DNA from: Saussurea involucrata
Taxonomy: Eukaryota; Streptophyta; Magnoliopsida; Asterales; Asteraceae
Direction: 5' to 3'
Assembly: GCA_033807775.1 (NCBI GenBank)
Contig: CM066321.1
Location: 48,092,555 to 48,156,554 of the forward strand
Length of the DNA stretch: 64,000 bases
The position numbers and the translations under genes were made by a program. Below, in pieces: positions 9,848 to 22,105 of this stretch. The notes under the pieces were generated by a model that was not told the origin of the DNA, did not search any database, and was given only the letters and a program-made list of their open reading frames with translations. The first letter of the stretch is position 1, and each line of letters begins with the position of its first letter.

Positions 9848-11471
9848 ATAAGCTTGTACTTTTCATCATCAAGTTCTTTTAACACAGGCACAATTTTCAG
9901 AACAAGTACATTTCTCATAGTAAGTCTTCTATCAATCTTTTCTATGATCTCTTGTATCTCTTCAATTTGTTTTCCTTTTTGTATCTTTTTCTCCAGGCTG
10001 TGTTTGATGAACCTCAGAGTTCCAGAACAATATTTTGCCACTTCATCTGGTCTGAAGAAGATCTTCTCTTTTATTTTTTTTCAAGAAAACTCCCAACTCT
10101 GACCATCTTTCAATGTTTCCACTCTTTAGAACCTTCAGTTGCTCATGATCATTATTTGGTATGGATAGATATACACATGGTCTTTGTAAATACAGAGCAA
10201 TTTGGAAATCTGTATATCCATACCATGTCAGAATATAAAACATAGCATCTCTTACCACATCCAATGCTCCTCTCTCCTTTTTATATTCACTACAGTCTTT
10301 ATTTGCCAAAAGACTATATAGTCTGTAGAAATCTGTTACTGAAATCTTGTCAAAATCAGCCTCAGGGTGCATTCTCCTTATCAGAACCTCATTCAACCTT
10401 CTTTCTTCCATCTCAGAGTTAAAGAGCTCACTTCTGGTATAAGGAACAATCTCTAAGCATGTACTTACCTCAGATATTTCCATTAAACTTTCTTCAGAAA
10501 CATCTGCCATACTTATCTCATAACGTTCTTCAGAAGAATCAGTCATCATTTCCTCTTCTGCCATAACATTTTCATCATTCAAAGTAACTTCATCAGATCC
10601 AAAAATACTCATTGTCTTAACATTTTGATCTGCCATAACTACATCATCTGTCAAAAGTACTTCAGTTTCATCAGAATTCACCTCCAACTCAGTATTTAAT
10701 TCCAATTCCTCTGTTTTGTCAGAATTTTCATTTCCTACATTCTCACTTTCCATAGCTTCCTCGGTGTCTGAACTTATTGTCTGAACCTCCACTAACTTCT
10801 CAACTTCTGTTGATTCTTCAACAACAGCCAATTTTTCAACATCTGCTGAATTCTGAACATTTTCTGAGTTCTGAACATCTGCTAACTCAACATCTACTGA
10901 TTCAACGTTTTCTAATTCATCAGTGCTTTGCTTTTCTAACTCAGTACTTTGCTTTTGCCTTTTCTCCCCCTTTGGATGATCATGAGGATCATTATCATCA
11001 AACTTTCTTTTTAAGGACTGAGTAGATTCTGATTCAGGTTCTGCAACAGACACAGGCATAATGGCTAGAGGCTTTGACACAATTGCCAGATGTGAACTAA
11101 AAGCTTGCAACAAGAATGATTTCATATCATTCATATTCTTTAATAACTCCTTTTGAAATTCTGACAGATTATCCTTGATCTCCTTTTTGTGAGATTCCAA
11201 GGATTCTTTCACTGTATCTACCTTTGATTCAACATACTTTACTTTGCCTTCCAACATAATTTTGAGTTCCTTTACCTCATTTTTCAAAGAATCAACTGTA
11301 CTTTCCAATTTCTCAACTTTCTATCCAAGATCATGATTTTGTTTCTGAATCTTTTCAAGTTCAGAAGGTTCTAACGGTAATCCTGGATCAACAAATGACC
11401 CAGTTTTCATGTGTTTAGAGAATTCATGGCCTGTAGGTGTCACAAAGTCACCATGTACAACAGATGCACTG
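9844..11471 (-). pseudogene. Element B extra ORF, C-terminal part
   Basis: Continues the ORF that begins at 28404 after the element D insertion. Reading leftwards: a segment ending KIQKQNHDLG and a TAG near 11323; a strong heptad coiled coil (VDSLKNEVKELKIMLEGKV, VKESLESHKKEIKDNLSEF); a basic/acidic patch (LKRKFDDNDPHDHPKGEKRQ) that looks like a bipartite NLS and resembles DDHHGPSDHPEGENRGEKQK in D; a long Glu/Asp/Ser-rich tract; and a C-terminal domain (TDFQIALYLQRPCVYLSIPN) comparable to VDFQLARDLGV in D. Stop at 10043, with a further open segment 10041-9844. Function unknown; no transmembrane segment is visible. Confidence 0.7.
11467..11471. repeat. Target-site duplication (left) of element D
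   Basis: CACTG immediately before the left LTR, repeated at 26648-26652 immediately after the right LTR. A perfect 5-bp duplication proves a single integration of D into the extra ORF of B. Confidence 0.95.
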
Positions 11472-12281
11472 TGTTGGTTCCTATTTTCTGAACAATGATC
11501 TTATCTTTTCAGTTATTTCATATTTAGATAAGGTGCGGAAGCGTATTTATGAACTGATAGATAATGTAAGGTAGAAGAACACACAATATCAAATAAACAG
11601 TATGTAAGAACAGATGAATATTTCCAAGATTACTGTATTTGATATATATAAAGAACACCAATAACTTCAAAGGATTAACAAGAAATCTGCAGTTAATGAT
11701 GTGTGTGAGAAGTGCAAAGCTTAATGCTTGATGTGTAGTTTTTGGGGTATTAAGCTTAATAGAAGAGCTCACATGAGCCTTTTATTTATACTACTTCTTA
11801 AGGGGACAATAAGGACTGAAGGTACAAAGATACTGTTGAGTAGTATGGGCTGGAAGGTACAAAACACTGTTCTGGAACTGTTGCAGATACAACGTTCATT
11901 AAATGCTCTGTATTCAGCTTTAGGCGAAAACCTATCAGAGTTTGACACGTGGAGTTATCAGGTCATGCCTTTGTACGATTGATCTTTAGAACCTTCGAAT
12001 GGTAGGTATTGTAAGAAGCATGTACGTCCTTGTTAAAATCTTTTGTGTAGATCTTCTTTTTGCCACATAAGCTCATTCAAGTATGACAGAGGCTCTGTGG
12101 TCTTGTCCGCTTAGAAGTGTCTTCTGTTGCTTCTTTTGGTCTTCTTGGTTAACCCGACAGAGCCTCTGTCGAAGACTTCTGTCTTCTCGGTTACTCGTCT
12201 ACTCTGCAGAGCCTCTGTAGAAGACTTCTATACTTAGCCTATTTTTCACTACTTTCATAAACTGAAAGATTGGAGCTAACA
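11472..12281 (-). repeat. 3' LTR of element D
   Basis: 810 bp, TGTTGGTTCC...GGAGCTAACA on the plus strand. TATA box on the minus strand (GTATAAATA, 11783-11791). The U3 end carries palindromes such as ACAGAGGCTCTGT and one full copy (from 12171) of a 49-bp unit that is repeated in element E. An 82-codon minus-strand ORF inside it recurs in the other LTR only because the LTRs are copies. Confidence 0.95.
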
Positions 12282-12299
12282 ATCTCCCCCTAAGTAGTG
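12282..12299 (-). promoter_or_regulatory. Polypurine tract of element D
   Basis: Plus-strand ATCTCCCCCTAAGTAG reads on the element strand as CTACTTAGGGGGAGAT, directly upstream of the 3' LTR. The same tract precedes the LTR of element E at 56438. Confidence 0.85.
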
Positions 12300-12442
12300 A
12301 AAAATGAAAATTTGAAAGGTACATGGATTTTTAGGCCAACTACATACTTAAGAACACTTTTCTTTTCACATTTGATTATGCCAGAGGCATTTACATTTAT
12401 TGTATTGAAAAGAAAAAATTACAGAGGATTTGTTTGACTGAC

Positions 12443-15400
12443 TCAGATGTTGGCATTTTTGAAGTCATTGAAACTTCTGCGGTCGAGTCCTTCTTGTTTG
12501 AGCTCGTGATAGAAGCTGATGCAGAGTTTTCTGAAGTTGATGGTTGCATCGATGATCTCTATCAGTCTGTCGGCTAGACTTTGATCCATGAGCTCTGTTC
12601 CTTTGTGTTCCACTATGATCGCTCTAAACTCTGTCAAAGTACTTGTTGCGTACTTCTGACAGTCCATCTCTACGAACAACTTTGATTTACCAGAAGGATC
12701 TAGAAAGACTAACCCGACCCTTGGATTTGTAATGATCGAGTTTGGTGTAGCAGAGGGAGTGCAGTAGTCTTCTGGTGGTTGAACAGTTAATCTTTTCACT
12801 CCAAGATCTCGAGCCAACTGAAAATCTACCATGTTGTATAATAGAAGCTTCTCGCGCATGGCCTTTCTGATCACTTTGTAGGCTCTGCAAACATCCTCTT
12901 TTGTGAAGTTCTCTTTCATCCATTCCAGAAGGTCAGGCAGATCATAAGGATTGAGATTCCTAAGATCTGCATCTGAGAATTGGTTCTGAGATATGTTCTC
13001 TCTTCTGACCTTGTAGACGTTGTAAGAGCGTATAGGCCAGGTTCTAGTTTTGGAGAACTTACAGTAGATGACCTCGATGATTTTGGATATTGAAAAGACT
13101 TCATGTTTTGCTTTGGGTTTTGTTCTGGTGAAGATGCTTTCGAGGTCGACACGGAAGTCAGGATCTTGAATGGTTGGTTCTGATTGATCCATTATGCCCA
13201 TTTTGTTGTACAAGTACCTGTACACCACCTCTTCCATTTGTGGTGGTGGTGTTTGAGGCAAGGTTCTGCGCAGAGCATTTAATTGTTTCTTGACTTCTGC
13301 CACTCGATCCTCTGAAGATTTTGCCTTTGGATCTAGGACAGGAATATCTGATAGAGGAGTAATCCCAAAAGCCCAGTCTTCTTCTTCTGGCTTTGGTGTT
13401 CTGAAGGAGTCGAAAGAGCTCTTCATCAGTTTCTCTGTTGGAGGTTGATGCTTGGGCTTTTTCTTCTGTGGTTCCTCTGTCATAATCCTTTTTCCTTTAT
13501 CTTTTGCCTTCGGCTGATCTTCTTGTAGAGATGGGGTTGCCTCTGTAAGTTTTGATATTTGAGGTTCAGAGGGTTTTGTTGTAGCTTCTTCTGTTTGTTT
13601 GGGGGTTGCCTCTGTCGGTTTTGACATTTGAGCTTCAGAGGGCTTGGTTGTTGCTTCTTCTGTTGGTTTGGGGGTTGCCTCTGTCGGTTTTGACATTTGA
13701 GCTTCAGAGGGCTTGGTTTTGGTTGGTTTGTTGGCGATGGTTTTTATTCTTGGGGTGGTGGTTTTTGGGGTTGGTGAAGGTAGTTCGTCTTCGGAGGATG
13801 TCAGAAGTTGGACTTCTTGGGATTGGACATCTTCTCTGAATATTGAGGGTTGTTCCACAGAGGTGGGTATTGCCTCTGTGGTCTCTTGTGTTCCTCCTTG
13901 AGTTGGGGGTGCTTGGTTGATGTGTTCTGCGACTATTGGTGGAGTTGGTAGACCTCTGCTCGCAGCTTCTTCCTTTTGTTTCTCCCCTCGATTCTCCCCC
14001 TCAGGATGATCTGATGGACCATGATGGTCATCATCAGAGTCATCCTGATTTTTATCTGTCGTACCCTCTGCCCTGCAAGATGTATCTTGTTTCTTTGGTG
14101 GAACAGCCCCTGCAGAAAACATCTTTGCGCACAAGTCATCACAGAGGCCGAGTAGTGTTTCAACCTCTGCTTCTGTGTTGAAGCGCATTTTTCCGACACT
14201 AGCTTGAAATTCTTTGACATAGTGTGCGTTGGCAACGGTGAAAGCTTTGATGAATTCGGTCATCTGATCAAGTATACCTTGGCCGAGTTCTGTCACTTGA
14301 GCTCTTGTCATGTAGTCAGAAGGCTTCATGGATTGAGTATTTCTTGTTGTTTGCTCTTGAACTTTTTCTAAGGCCTTCTTTAGGTCTTCAGGTGTAAGAC
14401 CCTTAGATTTTGAAGATTGGTCTTTTAGTTGCAGAAGAAAGTGCTTGACATAGTCTTTGAAGGCAGTGGTGGCGGCTTTTCCGAATTCGGTTGCAGCAGA
14501 GGTGGCAGTGGTAGTAGCAGTATGTGTTGCAGAGGACTTCATCTGGGTTATGGCGTTTTGCACCTCTGTGGACAAGGTGTCCATTTTGGTGTTCAGATCA
14601 AGGATTGCCCTGGATGTAGTATCTGCAAAAGATTATAAAGAGCTTTGCAACTCTTTCATTGTTTGGTTCACAGAGGTGACAAGGGTTTGGAACTCATCCC
14701 TTGATACTTGTGAACTCGTTGTAACCTCTGGGGGAACACATTCGTCCCTAGAGTGAGTCTCTGTTCCTGAGACACCTTCTTTCGCCCTTGTTTGGATGTT
14801 GGGGGCGGAAGGATTTCCTTCTGATCCTCGAGCAGAAGCATCTAGTGCTTCAGACTCTACAGAAGTTATGTGAATGACGTTGTCTAGATCCACTCCAGAG
14901 GTAGGTACTAGATTATCCTTCTGTTGACTCGGAGACTTGTCTAGAGTCTCTCCGTCTTTGTGCTCTTTAATCTCCTCTGAAGAGATGTTTGGTCCTAGTT
15001 GTGTGCGTGTGGCAGAGGAAACAAATTCCTCTGCAAGGATTTCTGTTGTGATCGGGGGCAAATGATCACGAACTGAGGGAAAGTCCTTTTGAGAGGACTC
15101 CCCTGGAAAAGTTTTCCCGGTTATTATTGGTACAGAGGATGAAAGAATTTCCTCTGTCCGGATGGTTTTGGTTGGGGTCGAGCTGTGCGGCTCTTTTTCA
15201 ATATTAACTTATGCTGCTAGACCAGCGGTAATAGAAGTGTGGGTTGCACTGGGAGTTGGTTTTGGTTGTGTGCCTCTATTAATCCAGGCATCTTTTCTTG
15301 TTTCTCCCTCTGTTAGGAATCCAAGCACTACTTCACCATCTGTCATTTCAGTCTCTGTCGCTACCCTATGGCTTGGTGCTTCTTCCCTAACTTCTGTTGT

Positions 15401-17413
15401 AGTTCCTGCCTCTGTGACTAAGAAGTCGTATATTGGATGAGAGCCGTATAATTGCATGACATGTGGATGATAAAGACCTTTTCTTATTTGGTCGGCTTGT
15501 TCTTCATCTGAATCTATCTCTGAGACCTCTATCATTGTCTCCCTTGTTTCAATCACCTCCTCTGTTGGATTTTCTAACATGGTATCCATGTTATGGTCTT
15601 CTGCAGCTATTTGATTCTTTGGACTTGCCCTCTGTGCATCAAATACGGGTTGGGTGAAGGGGCTCTGTAGCACTTCTGGTGTCTCAACCTGATGATCCCT
15701 AGGAGTTTGGTCATCATCTTCTAAGTCAGAAGAGATTCTGAAGTCAGGTTCTTCTGCGGACCCATGGGAGAGAGGTTCTGTAGTCCATCCAACAGTGTTT
15801 AGAGTATGGGCGAATTTTGGGTTTTAGAGGAAGTCAGAGAAATCCCCGTGATGTGCATAGTTGAGGGGATTGGGGGATTGCAGAGGGGATTCTTGGGTTT
15901 GTTCTTCTGCTACTCCTTCTGTTCCCTGTTCCTCTATGTCTTCTGCCACTCGTTCCTCTGCAATTGGTTGCATAGGAGACAGATGTTTCCCAGTTTTCTT
16001 CTTGCACTTTCTCCTTTTAGGTTTAGGAGCCCCTTCTACTGAGGCTTTGGATTTTTGCTTTTTCTTTTCCTTTGGGGGAGAGGGAGGAGCAGAAGATCCG
16101 ACTTCTGTGGCATGAGGAGGAGAGGGATGACCTTCTTCTAGACTTGTAGAGGTACCCTCTATGGTTTTCCTCTTATGGGTAGAGGTAGAGAGTTTGTGTT
16201 TCTTTGAAGCAGAGAAGATGGATTTTCTCTGAGCATGGAATATGGATTGATTGTCTTCATGCTTCTGAAAAGCAGCTGCCCATTCTTCATCTGTCAGCCT
16301 ATCTAATACTTCTGTACCTATGGGGACTCCTAGACGCGGTGGTGTCATAGGACTTGGTTCTGGAGTCCTATGATCGCGTATGTATTCTAGTTCTAGTTCT
16401 TCGTCCTCTACATATCCTAGAAGTTTCTTTGGCAGAGGTCTGCAGTGTGGATATCCATCTTTATGTTATGTTGGGGAGTTTTTGTTCATAGCATACATCT
16501 TTGTTATTAGCCCTTCCATTGGCCATTTTTCAAGCAAGAGTAGAGGCTCTAGCAGAACACCTAGAATCCTTTGAAACTGCAGAGGAGGTAGAGCTCCGGT
16601 TGTGTTTGCCTTTTTCTGCTGGAAGTTGTTCTTTCTGTCGATGGTGTGAACCATTTCTTGCATCATGAGAGTGGCGAAGTCTAGAGGTAGGTCGTAGTAG
16701 ACTCCGTACATGATGGCTTGTATTTGGTGTGAGGATTGATCTGGACTCCCCACTTTCCCGGTTAAACATCTGTTGAGTATGGAAAAGAGTGTGTTCCACA
16801 GAGGTGGCAATCTGCCTCTGCGGAAGTCGTTTCTCTTTCTGAGTGGTACGTTGTACCCCAACATTTCGACGAACCTGCAGAGCTCTTCATCTGTAGGTTC
16901 CTGGGCAAAGGTCTTTAATCCGAGAAGACCTCTTGTGGGTAGGCTGAACTCGAGAGAGAACATCGTTCTGTTGAACTTGAGTTCAAGATGTTCGGATTTA
17001 TCGGGTTTGGAGATGTAGCCTTTGATCTGTCGGTCTTCCGGATCAAATCTGCAACTTTGCCAGAATTGATTTATATATCGGGCAGGTATTTTGTCCATGG
17101 TTTTGGATAGAAGAGGTTAGAGAATATGTTGTTTTAAGATATGGATAAGTATAGCATGTGCTTTCCCAAAAGCAGTTCTTGAGGGAACAAGGTAGTGATT
17201 ATTAGGCTTTAAAGGCAGAACATTTGCAAAATGTTCATGAGCAATGAAGTCTTGGAGATGGGTTGTCGGAGCAAAGTCTGCTTCATCGCCGGAGTTATCT
17301 TGTTCTAGGTTTTTGGCGATTTCAGGGTTTTCTGAATGTTCAGAGTGTTCATGTTGTTCAGGGGAGTTTGCCGATGAGTGTGCAGGGGAGATAGCTTGAG
17401 AAGACGAGGACAT
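12443..17413 (-). pseudogene. Element D extra ORF (downstream of pol), about 1,657 codons with five stops
   Basis: A single frame runs from ATG 17413 (MSSSSQAISPAHSSANSPEQ) to the stop at 12443, interrupted only by stops at about 17117, 16466, 15824, 15209 and 14633, with no frameshift. Domains: a Ser-rich start; a conserved N-terminal domain (PARYINQFWQSCRF, PPLWNTLFSILNRCLTGK, SPDQSSHQIQAIMYGVYYDL); a lysine-rich NLS-like cluster (KPKRRKCKKKTGK) near 16000; a long acidic/Ser/Thr middle; a coiled-coil-like helix (DTLSTEVQNAITQM) near 14580; DDHHGPSDHPEGE; a Thr/Pro/Lys repeat; and a C-terminal domain (ENISQNQFSDADLRNLNPYD, VDFQLARDLGVKRLTV) ending FNDFKNANI. Element E lacks four of these stops or carries sense codons there, so the ORF was intact when the family moved. 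It sits where SIRE env-like ORFs lie, but no membrane segment is visible. Confidence 0.75.
13540..13722 (-). repeat. 69-bp coding repeat in the D extra ORF
   Basis: About three tandem copies of a 69-bp (23-codon) unit encoding KPSEAQMSKPTEATPKPTEE with small changes. The same array sits in element E at about 57690-57870. The repeat is hydrophilic and probably disordered. Confidence 0.8.
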
Positions 17414-18957
17414 TTCTTGTATAAAGATAAGAATTTTGCAGGTTTTTGCTTGCAATGGTTCTCCGGAGAAGAAGATGAAAGTTCGTAAAGGTTTTATGAG
17501 GAGTGGTAACTTGGGTTTTATAGTAAACGGTAGAAACTGAAGAGGTAAATATATGGAAGTGAATAATTTTTGGAATCCGTACTTGGCGCGTGTGTTTCTT
17601 TTCCTCCACATAATTTTCACTCGCAGTAAAAGAGCCATTACTGTTGCAGAATTTACCCAAGTTTGAAAATGACAGAAGCTCTGTAGAGATAGAGCTCTGT
17701 AGTTTGAAAACTCTCTTTGAAAGCTCTCTTTGCACCTTTACCAAAAACGTTTGAAAAGCATTGGAGAGGATCGATAGATTTGTAGAGTATAAATTTCTTT
17801 CACAGAGGTTATGAAGCTCTGTCAGAGCCAGCAGAAGCTCTATGAGAGGAAATTTCTCATAACTACAAATCTATTAAACTTTTTGATCATCCAAAGTTTT
17901 TACTGTTTTATAAACTGTTTTTAGGACATATTTGAAAATTTTTGTACTAGAAAACTGTTCTGGAAAAGTTTATGTGCGAGGGATTCTTTTAAAATCCAGT
18001 GTTGGTCAACAGAGTTTCTTTGGTGGAATGATCTCTGTGAAAAACAATCTTTTTAGAATCTCAAAGTGTGCATTTGTGCGAAAGAGATCTTTTGAGATGA
18101 TATTCAAACCGATCGAAAGAGTTTAAATTTACGATCATAGAGATTCTCTGGCAGAGGCTCTATGACCTCAAATTTCTCATAACTCAAAATTTATGCATCT
18201 TTTTGATTATCTAAAGTTTGAAATGTTTTTAACATTGTTTTTAGGACAAATTTGGAAATTTGTGTCCTAGAAAACTGTTTTCAAAAACTGTTTGTGTGAT
18301 ATACTTCGTCCCAAAAGACCTTCTTTAACCTTTTATTCGAGTAATCCTTAAAGAGAACTTTTGAGTTTGATCGGTAGAGTTCTTGTATGAGATTTGTAGT
18401 TTATAGAGGATTCTGCATACAGAAGCTCTGTTGAGTTCAGCAGAAGCTCTATTACACTAAAAATCTCATAACAGAAGTCTCGTAAATCTTTTTGATCAAA
18501 ACTTGTTTGGTATATTTTAAACAATGTTTCTAGGTCATATTTAGAAATGTTTGTCCTAGAAAACTGTTTTAAAAAAGGATTTGTTTCGAGATACTTATCT
18601 TTTGGCTCTTTCTTGCTCGGCATTATACCTGATTTTTGTGAATCATGAGTGATCACTTCTCCTCTTTGGCTCCCCCCTTGAATGATCAACTTATGTAGAT
18701 CATTTCAAGGTCTCCTTCTGCTCCCCCTTGATCTATGCTTGGGTCAAAATTTGATAAGTTATGCTTAGGGCATAGATCAAGTTTTTCAGAGGTTCTGTAA
18801 GGACTGTCAGAGGTTCTGAACAATCCTATAGAAGCTCTGATGTGTATTGAACATTTGGTGATTGAGAATTTACATACAGAAATAAAATGCAATATATAAA
18901 ACAACAAAAACATGTATAAACATATTTACAGAAGATTAAGGTATACTTACAGAGGTT
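17414..18957 (-). promoter_or_regulatory. Gap between pol and extra ORF of D, with tandem 0.3-kb repeats and TATA-like box
   Basis: Non-coding. It holds three degenerate tandem copies of a segment of about 290-310 bp (starting near 17843, 18151 and 18438), each with a CTCATAAC stretch, TTTTTGAT and a TAGAAAACTGTT stretch; the tail of a further copy precedes the first. CAGAGG, GCTCTG and related words are dense. On the minus strand CTATAAAACCC (TATA at 17517-17524) lies about 104 bases before the ATG at 17413, so a dedicated promoter for the extra ORF is plausible. Confidence 0.5.
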
Positions 18958-19824
18958 TTAACTCATGTTTATCATTCCTAACTTACCCACCAAGAAAAGA
19001 AATATTTTCTCATCTAGTGCCTTGGTGAATAAGTCTGCAAGCTGGTACTCTGTAGACACGAAGTGCATTTCGATTGTCCCATACTCAACATGGTGTTTCA
19101 GAAAGTGGTAACGGATATCGATATGCTATGTTTTTTAATGTTGTACTGGATTGGCAGAGATGGCTATGGCGCTCTTTGAGTCACAGAAGATGGGAATCTT
19201 GAATATGATGTGGCCATAGTCCTTAAGCTGAGTTTTCATCCACAGAACCTGGGAGCAACAACTAGCAGCAGCAACGTATTCGGCTTCTGCTGTAGATGTG
19301 GATACGCAGTTCTGCTTTTTAGAGGTCCAGCTGACTAGTTTACCACCTAGGAATTGACAACTCCCAGAGGTACTCTTTCTGTCGAGCTTGCATCCTCCAT
19401 AATCTGAATCTATATAAGCTTTAAGACCAAAACCAGAGTTCTTCGGATACCAGAGGCCAATATTTTTGGTCCCTTTGAGGTATTTGAAGATCCTCTTTAC
19501 AACATTATAATGGGATTCCTTTGGGTTAGCTTGATATCTTGCACAGAGACACGTGGCATGCATTATGTCAGGTCTACTTGCAGTTAAGTATAACAGAGAC
19601 CCAATCATTCCTCTGTAGAGCGTGCACTCTATAGGTATGCCATTTGGATCTGAGTCTAACTTATTTCATGTGGCCATTACAGAGGCATCAGAGAGACTGT
19701 ATTTTGAAAGTATGTCAGAGACATATTTAGCTTGATTTATGAAAATTCCCTCTGATGATTGTTTTGCTTGGAGTCCTAGGAAGAAAGTTAATTCTCCCAT
19801 CATACTCATTTCAAACTCACTCTA
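18958..19824 (-). pseudogene. pol: Element D RNase H and end of RT, broken
   Basis: Minus strand: after a TAG at 19822-19824 (position of a Gln in the usual LMQSEFEM) comes the RT connection region, interrupted by a TGA near 19665. Then YRGMIGSLLYLTASRPDIMH, SDYGGCKLDRKSTSGS, WTSKKQNCVSTSTAEAEYVA and the end LADLFTKALDEKIF, closing GKLGMINMS with TAA at 18958. RNase H would remove element RNA during reverse transcription. The acidic residues of the SDxDxxG and AEAEY boxes remain, but the ORF is closed upstream. Confidence 0.88.
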
Positions 19825-20816
19825 CATGAGTTTTTCAAACTTTTTGCACTCTTCTAGATTTGTAGACCCAAAAATTATGTCGTCCACATATATTTGTACA
19901 AGCATAATTTCATCACTTTTTCGTTTATAAAACAAAGTGGTATCCGTCGTACCTCTGTCGTAACCATTATTGAGAAGAAAGGTAGAAAGTCTTTCGTACC
20001 ATGCTCTTGGAGCCTGTTTCAGTCCATACAGAGCTTTGTTGAGGTAGTACACGTGTTTTGGGTACTTAGAGCTTTCAAACCCTGGTGGTTGTTGGACGTA
20101 TACTTCTTCTTGGATTTCGCCATTTAGAAAAGCAGATTTTACGTCCGTTTGAAATACTTAAAACCTCTGTGGGTTGCAAAGGCTAAGAAGATTCTTATGG
20201 CTTCGAGCCGTGCGACAAGGGCAAAAGTTTCATCATAATCTATGCCTTCTTCTTGTCGATATCCCTTGGCCACCAATCTTGCTTTGTTTCTTATGACCAC
20301 CCCTTCTTCATCCTTCTTATTTCTGAAGACCCATTTAGTTCTTATGGCTTGTTTTCCTCGTGGCAGAGGAACTAAAGTCCAGACTTTGTTTCGTTCAAAC
20401 TGTAGAAGCTCTTCTTGCATAGCATCTACCCAGTTTGGGTCATCAAGGGCTTCAGAGATCCTTTTTGGCTCGATCACACTAATAAAGTTTGTAAAGAAAC
20501 AAAAGTTAGCAGCGGCAGATCTTGGTTTTACCTTTTCAGAAGGTTCCCTGATTATAAGACTTGGAGGATGGCTTTTTGTCCATTTTGTTATACTTGGGAG
20601 ATGGTCATCAAGTTCATCAAGTTGTTCTTCAGAGGTTTCTAATTGTTGTTCTGGTACGGCCTCTGTCATTGGTTTTGATTTCGTGCTTGATCCTATAGCT
20701 TGTGGAATGATTGGAATGAGTGTCGGTGTTTGTTCCTCTGAGGAAGTAGAGACTGAGTCTTCTTGTTCCTCTGTTATTGGTTCCTCTGTGGTTTCTGGAG
20801 TTGGTTCTTCAGTAGC
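19825..20816 (-). pseudogene. pol: Element D reverse transcriptase, broken
   Basis: Minus strand, from about 20669: DPNWVDAMQEELLQFERNKV, TKWVFRNKKDEEG, KARLVAKGYRQEEGIDYDET, then a one-base loss at about 20150 shifts TDVKSAFLNGEIQEEVYV out of frame. The frame resumes with LNKALYGLKQAPRAWYERL and the catalytic YVDDIIFGST box near 19880. A TAG at 19822 ends the segment. The block between integrase and RT (about 20670-20816) is Glu/Ser-rich linker after a stop at 20817. Confidence 0.88.
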
Positions 20817-22105
20817 TTATGTGGTTGTTTTCCTTGTTGTATCATCTTCTGTTGTCTCCCCCTCGGCATTTGCATCTGTAGGATTTACAGAGGTAGATGA
20901 GTTGTTTAGGGGACCAGTTAGAGAGATACCTATTTCGTTCTGGCTGGCAGAAGATGGTTCTCCAGAGGCTCTGATGGCTCCTGCAGAGGGATCAATGTCT
21001 TCATGGAACATCTCTTGAAATAGACGATTTAAGTCTTCTTCGCGTGTTTTTGAGATGCCAGAGGATTCCCCTTTTAGACCGAGTTCTGAACTGATTTGTT
21101 CAGAAGTCTTCTGGAAGGTATCGTCAAAAGAAACATTTATGCTTTCTACAATCGTTCGTGACTGCAGAAGATAAACTCTGTAGGCCTTGGAAGTTGCAAA
21201 GTATCCTATGAACTTGCCTTCACCTGCCTTTACTTCAAACTTTCCTCTTCCTTCTATATCGTTTAAGACGAAGCACTTGCATCCAAATACATGGAAGAAC
21301 TTGATGTTTGGTCGTCTTTTGTTGATCAAATGATATGGTGTTTTGATGTGTCTCTTTACGATGGTTGATCGATTTTGGGTATAGCAAGCGGTCGATACTG
21401 CTTCTGCCTAAAATGTCGTTGGTAATCCACATGCGGTTAGCATAGTTCTGGCGGCCTCCACAAGCGTGCGATTCTTTCGTTCAACCACGCCATTCTGTTG
21501 TGGGTGCGTGCAGCAGAGAAGTTCTGTGAAATTCCTTCTTCTGTAAGATAGGCTTCAATGACAGAGTTTTTGAATTCTGTGCCATTGTCGCTTCTCAGTT
21601 TCTGAATCCTGCACTCATACAGAACTTGGATTTTCTTCATTAAATTTATCAGAATGTTTGGAACATCTGATTTCTTTCTGACAAATTCAACCCATGTAAA
21701 TCTAGAGAATTCATCGATCAAAACAAGCAGATATTTCTTGCCGCCTAGGCTCTGTGTAGATATTGGACCGCAGAGGTCAACATGAAGCATGTACAGAGGC
21801 CTAGTGCAAGATACATCAGTTTTGCCTTTATAGGAAGCTCTTTTGAGTTTTTCCATTTCGCAGGCAGAGCAAAGATGATCTTTATTGAATTTAACATTTG
21901 GCAGACCTTTGACTAGATCAAGTTTTACAAGCTTATCAAGAGTATGAAAGTTTAAATGGCAGAACCTGTTGTGCCATAACCAGGCTTCTTCGCTTTTGCA
22001 TGCAACAAGGCAGATTTTGTCTTTCTTGTTCTTTGCATTGAAGTTCATGAGATATAGATCTCCTCTTCTTTCGACTCGCAGAAGTTCAAGTCCTGTATCC
22101 TCGTT
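20817..22105 (-). pseudogene. pol: Element D integrase, broken
   Basis: Minus strand: WLWHNRFCHLNFHTLDKL ... LCSACEMEK forms the HHCC zinc region; HVDLCGP gives the first catalytic Asp and RSDNGTEFKN the second. Just before the expected Glu box the frame is lost (THNRMAWLNERIARLW, near 21470-21490), so the catalytic Glu is not in frame. The C-terminal part resumes at 21329 (FHVFGCKCFVLNDIEGRGKF, GEGKFIGYFATSKAYRVY) and ends at a stop at 20817. Continuous with protease except for a TAG at 22106. Confidence 0.88.

Noticed and set aside
11524..11772. 82-codon minus-strand ORF conserved at 25890-26138
   Set aside because: Both copies lie in the two LTRs of D, so identity comes from LTR duplication; it spans the TATA region and has no motif.
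13606..13901. Trp/Val-rich plus-strand ORFs in D
   Set aside because: Antisense reading of the 69-bp Thr/Pro/Lys repeat; no start context or motif.
20242..21018. 258-codon plus-strand ORF opposite D pol
   Set aside because: Antisense shadow of the RT/integrase linker; Ser/Val-rich with no motif.
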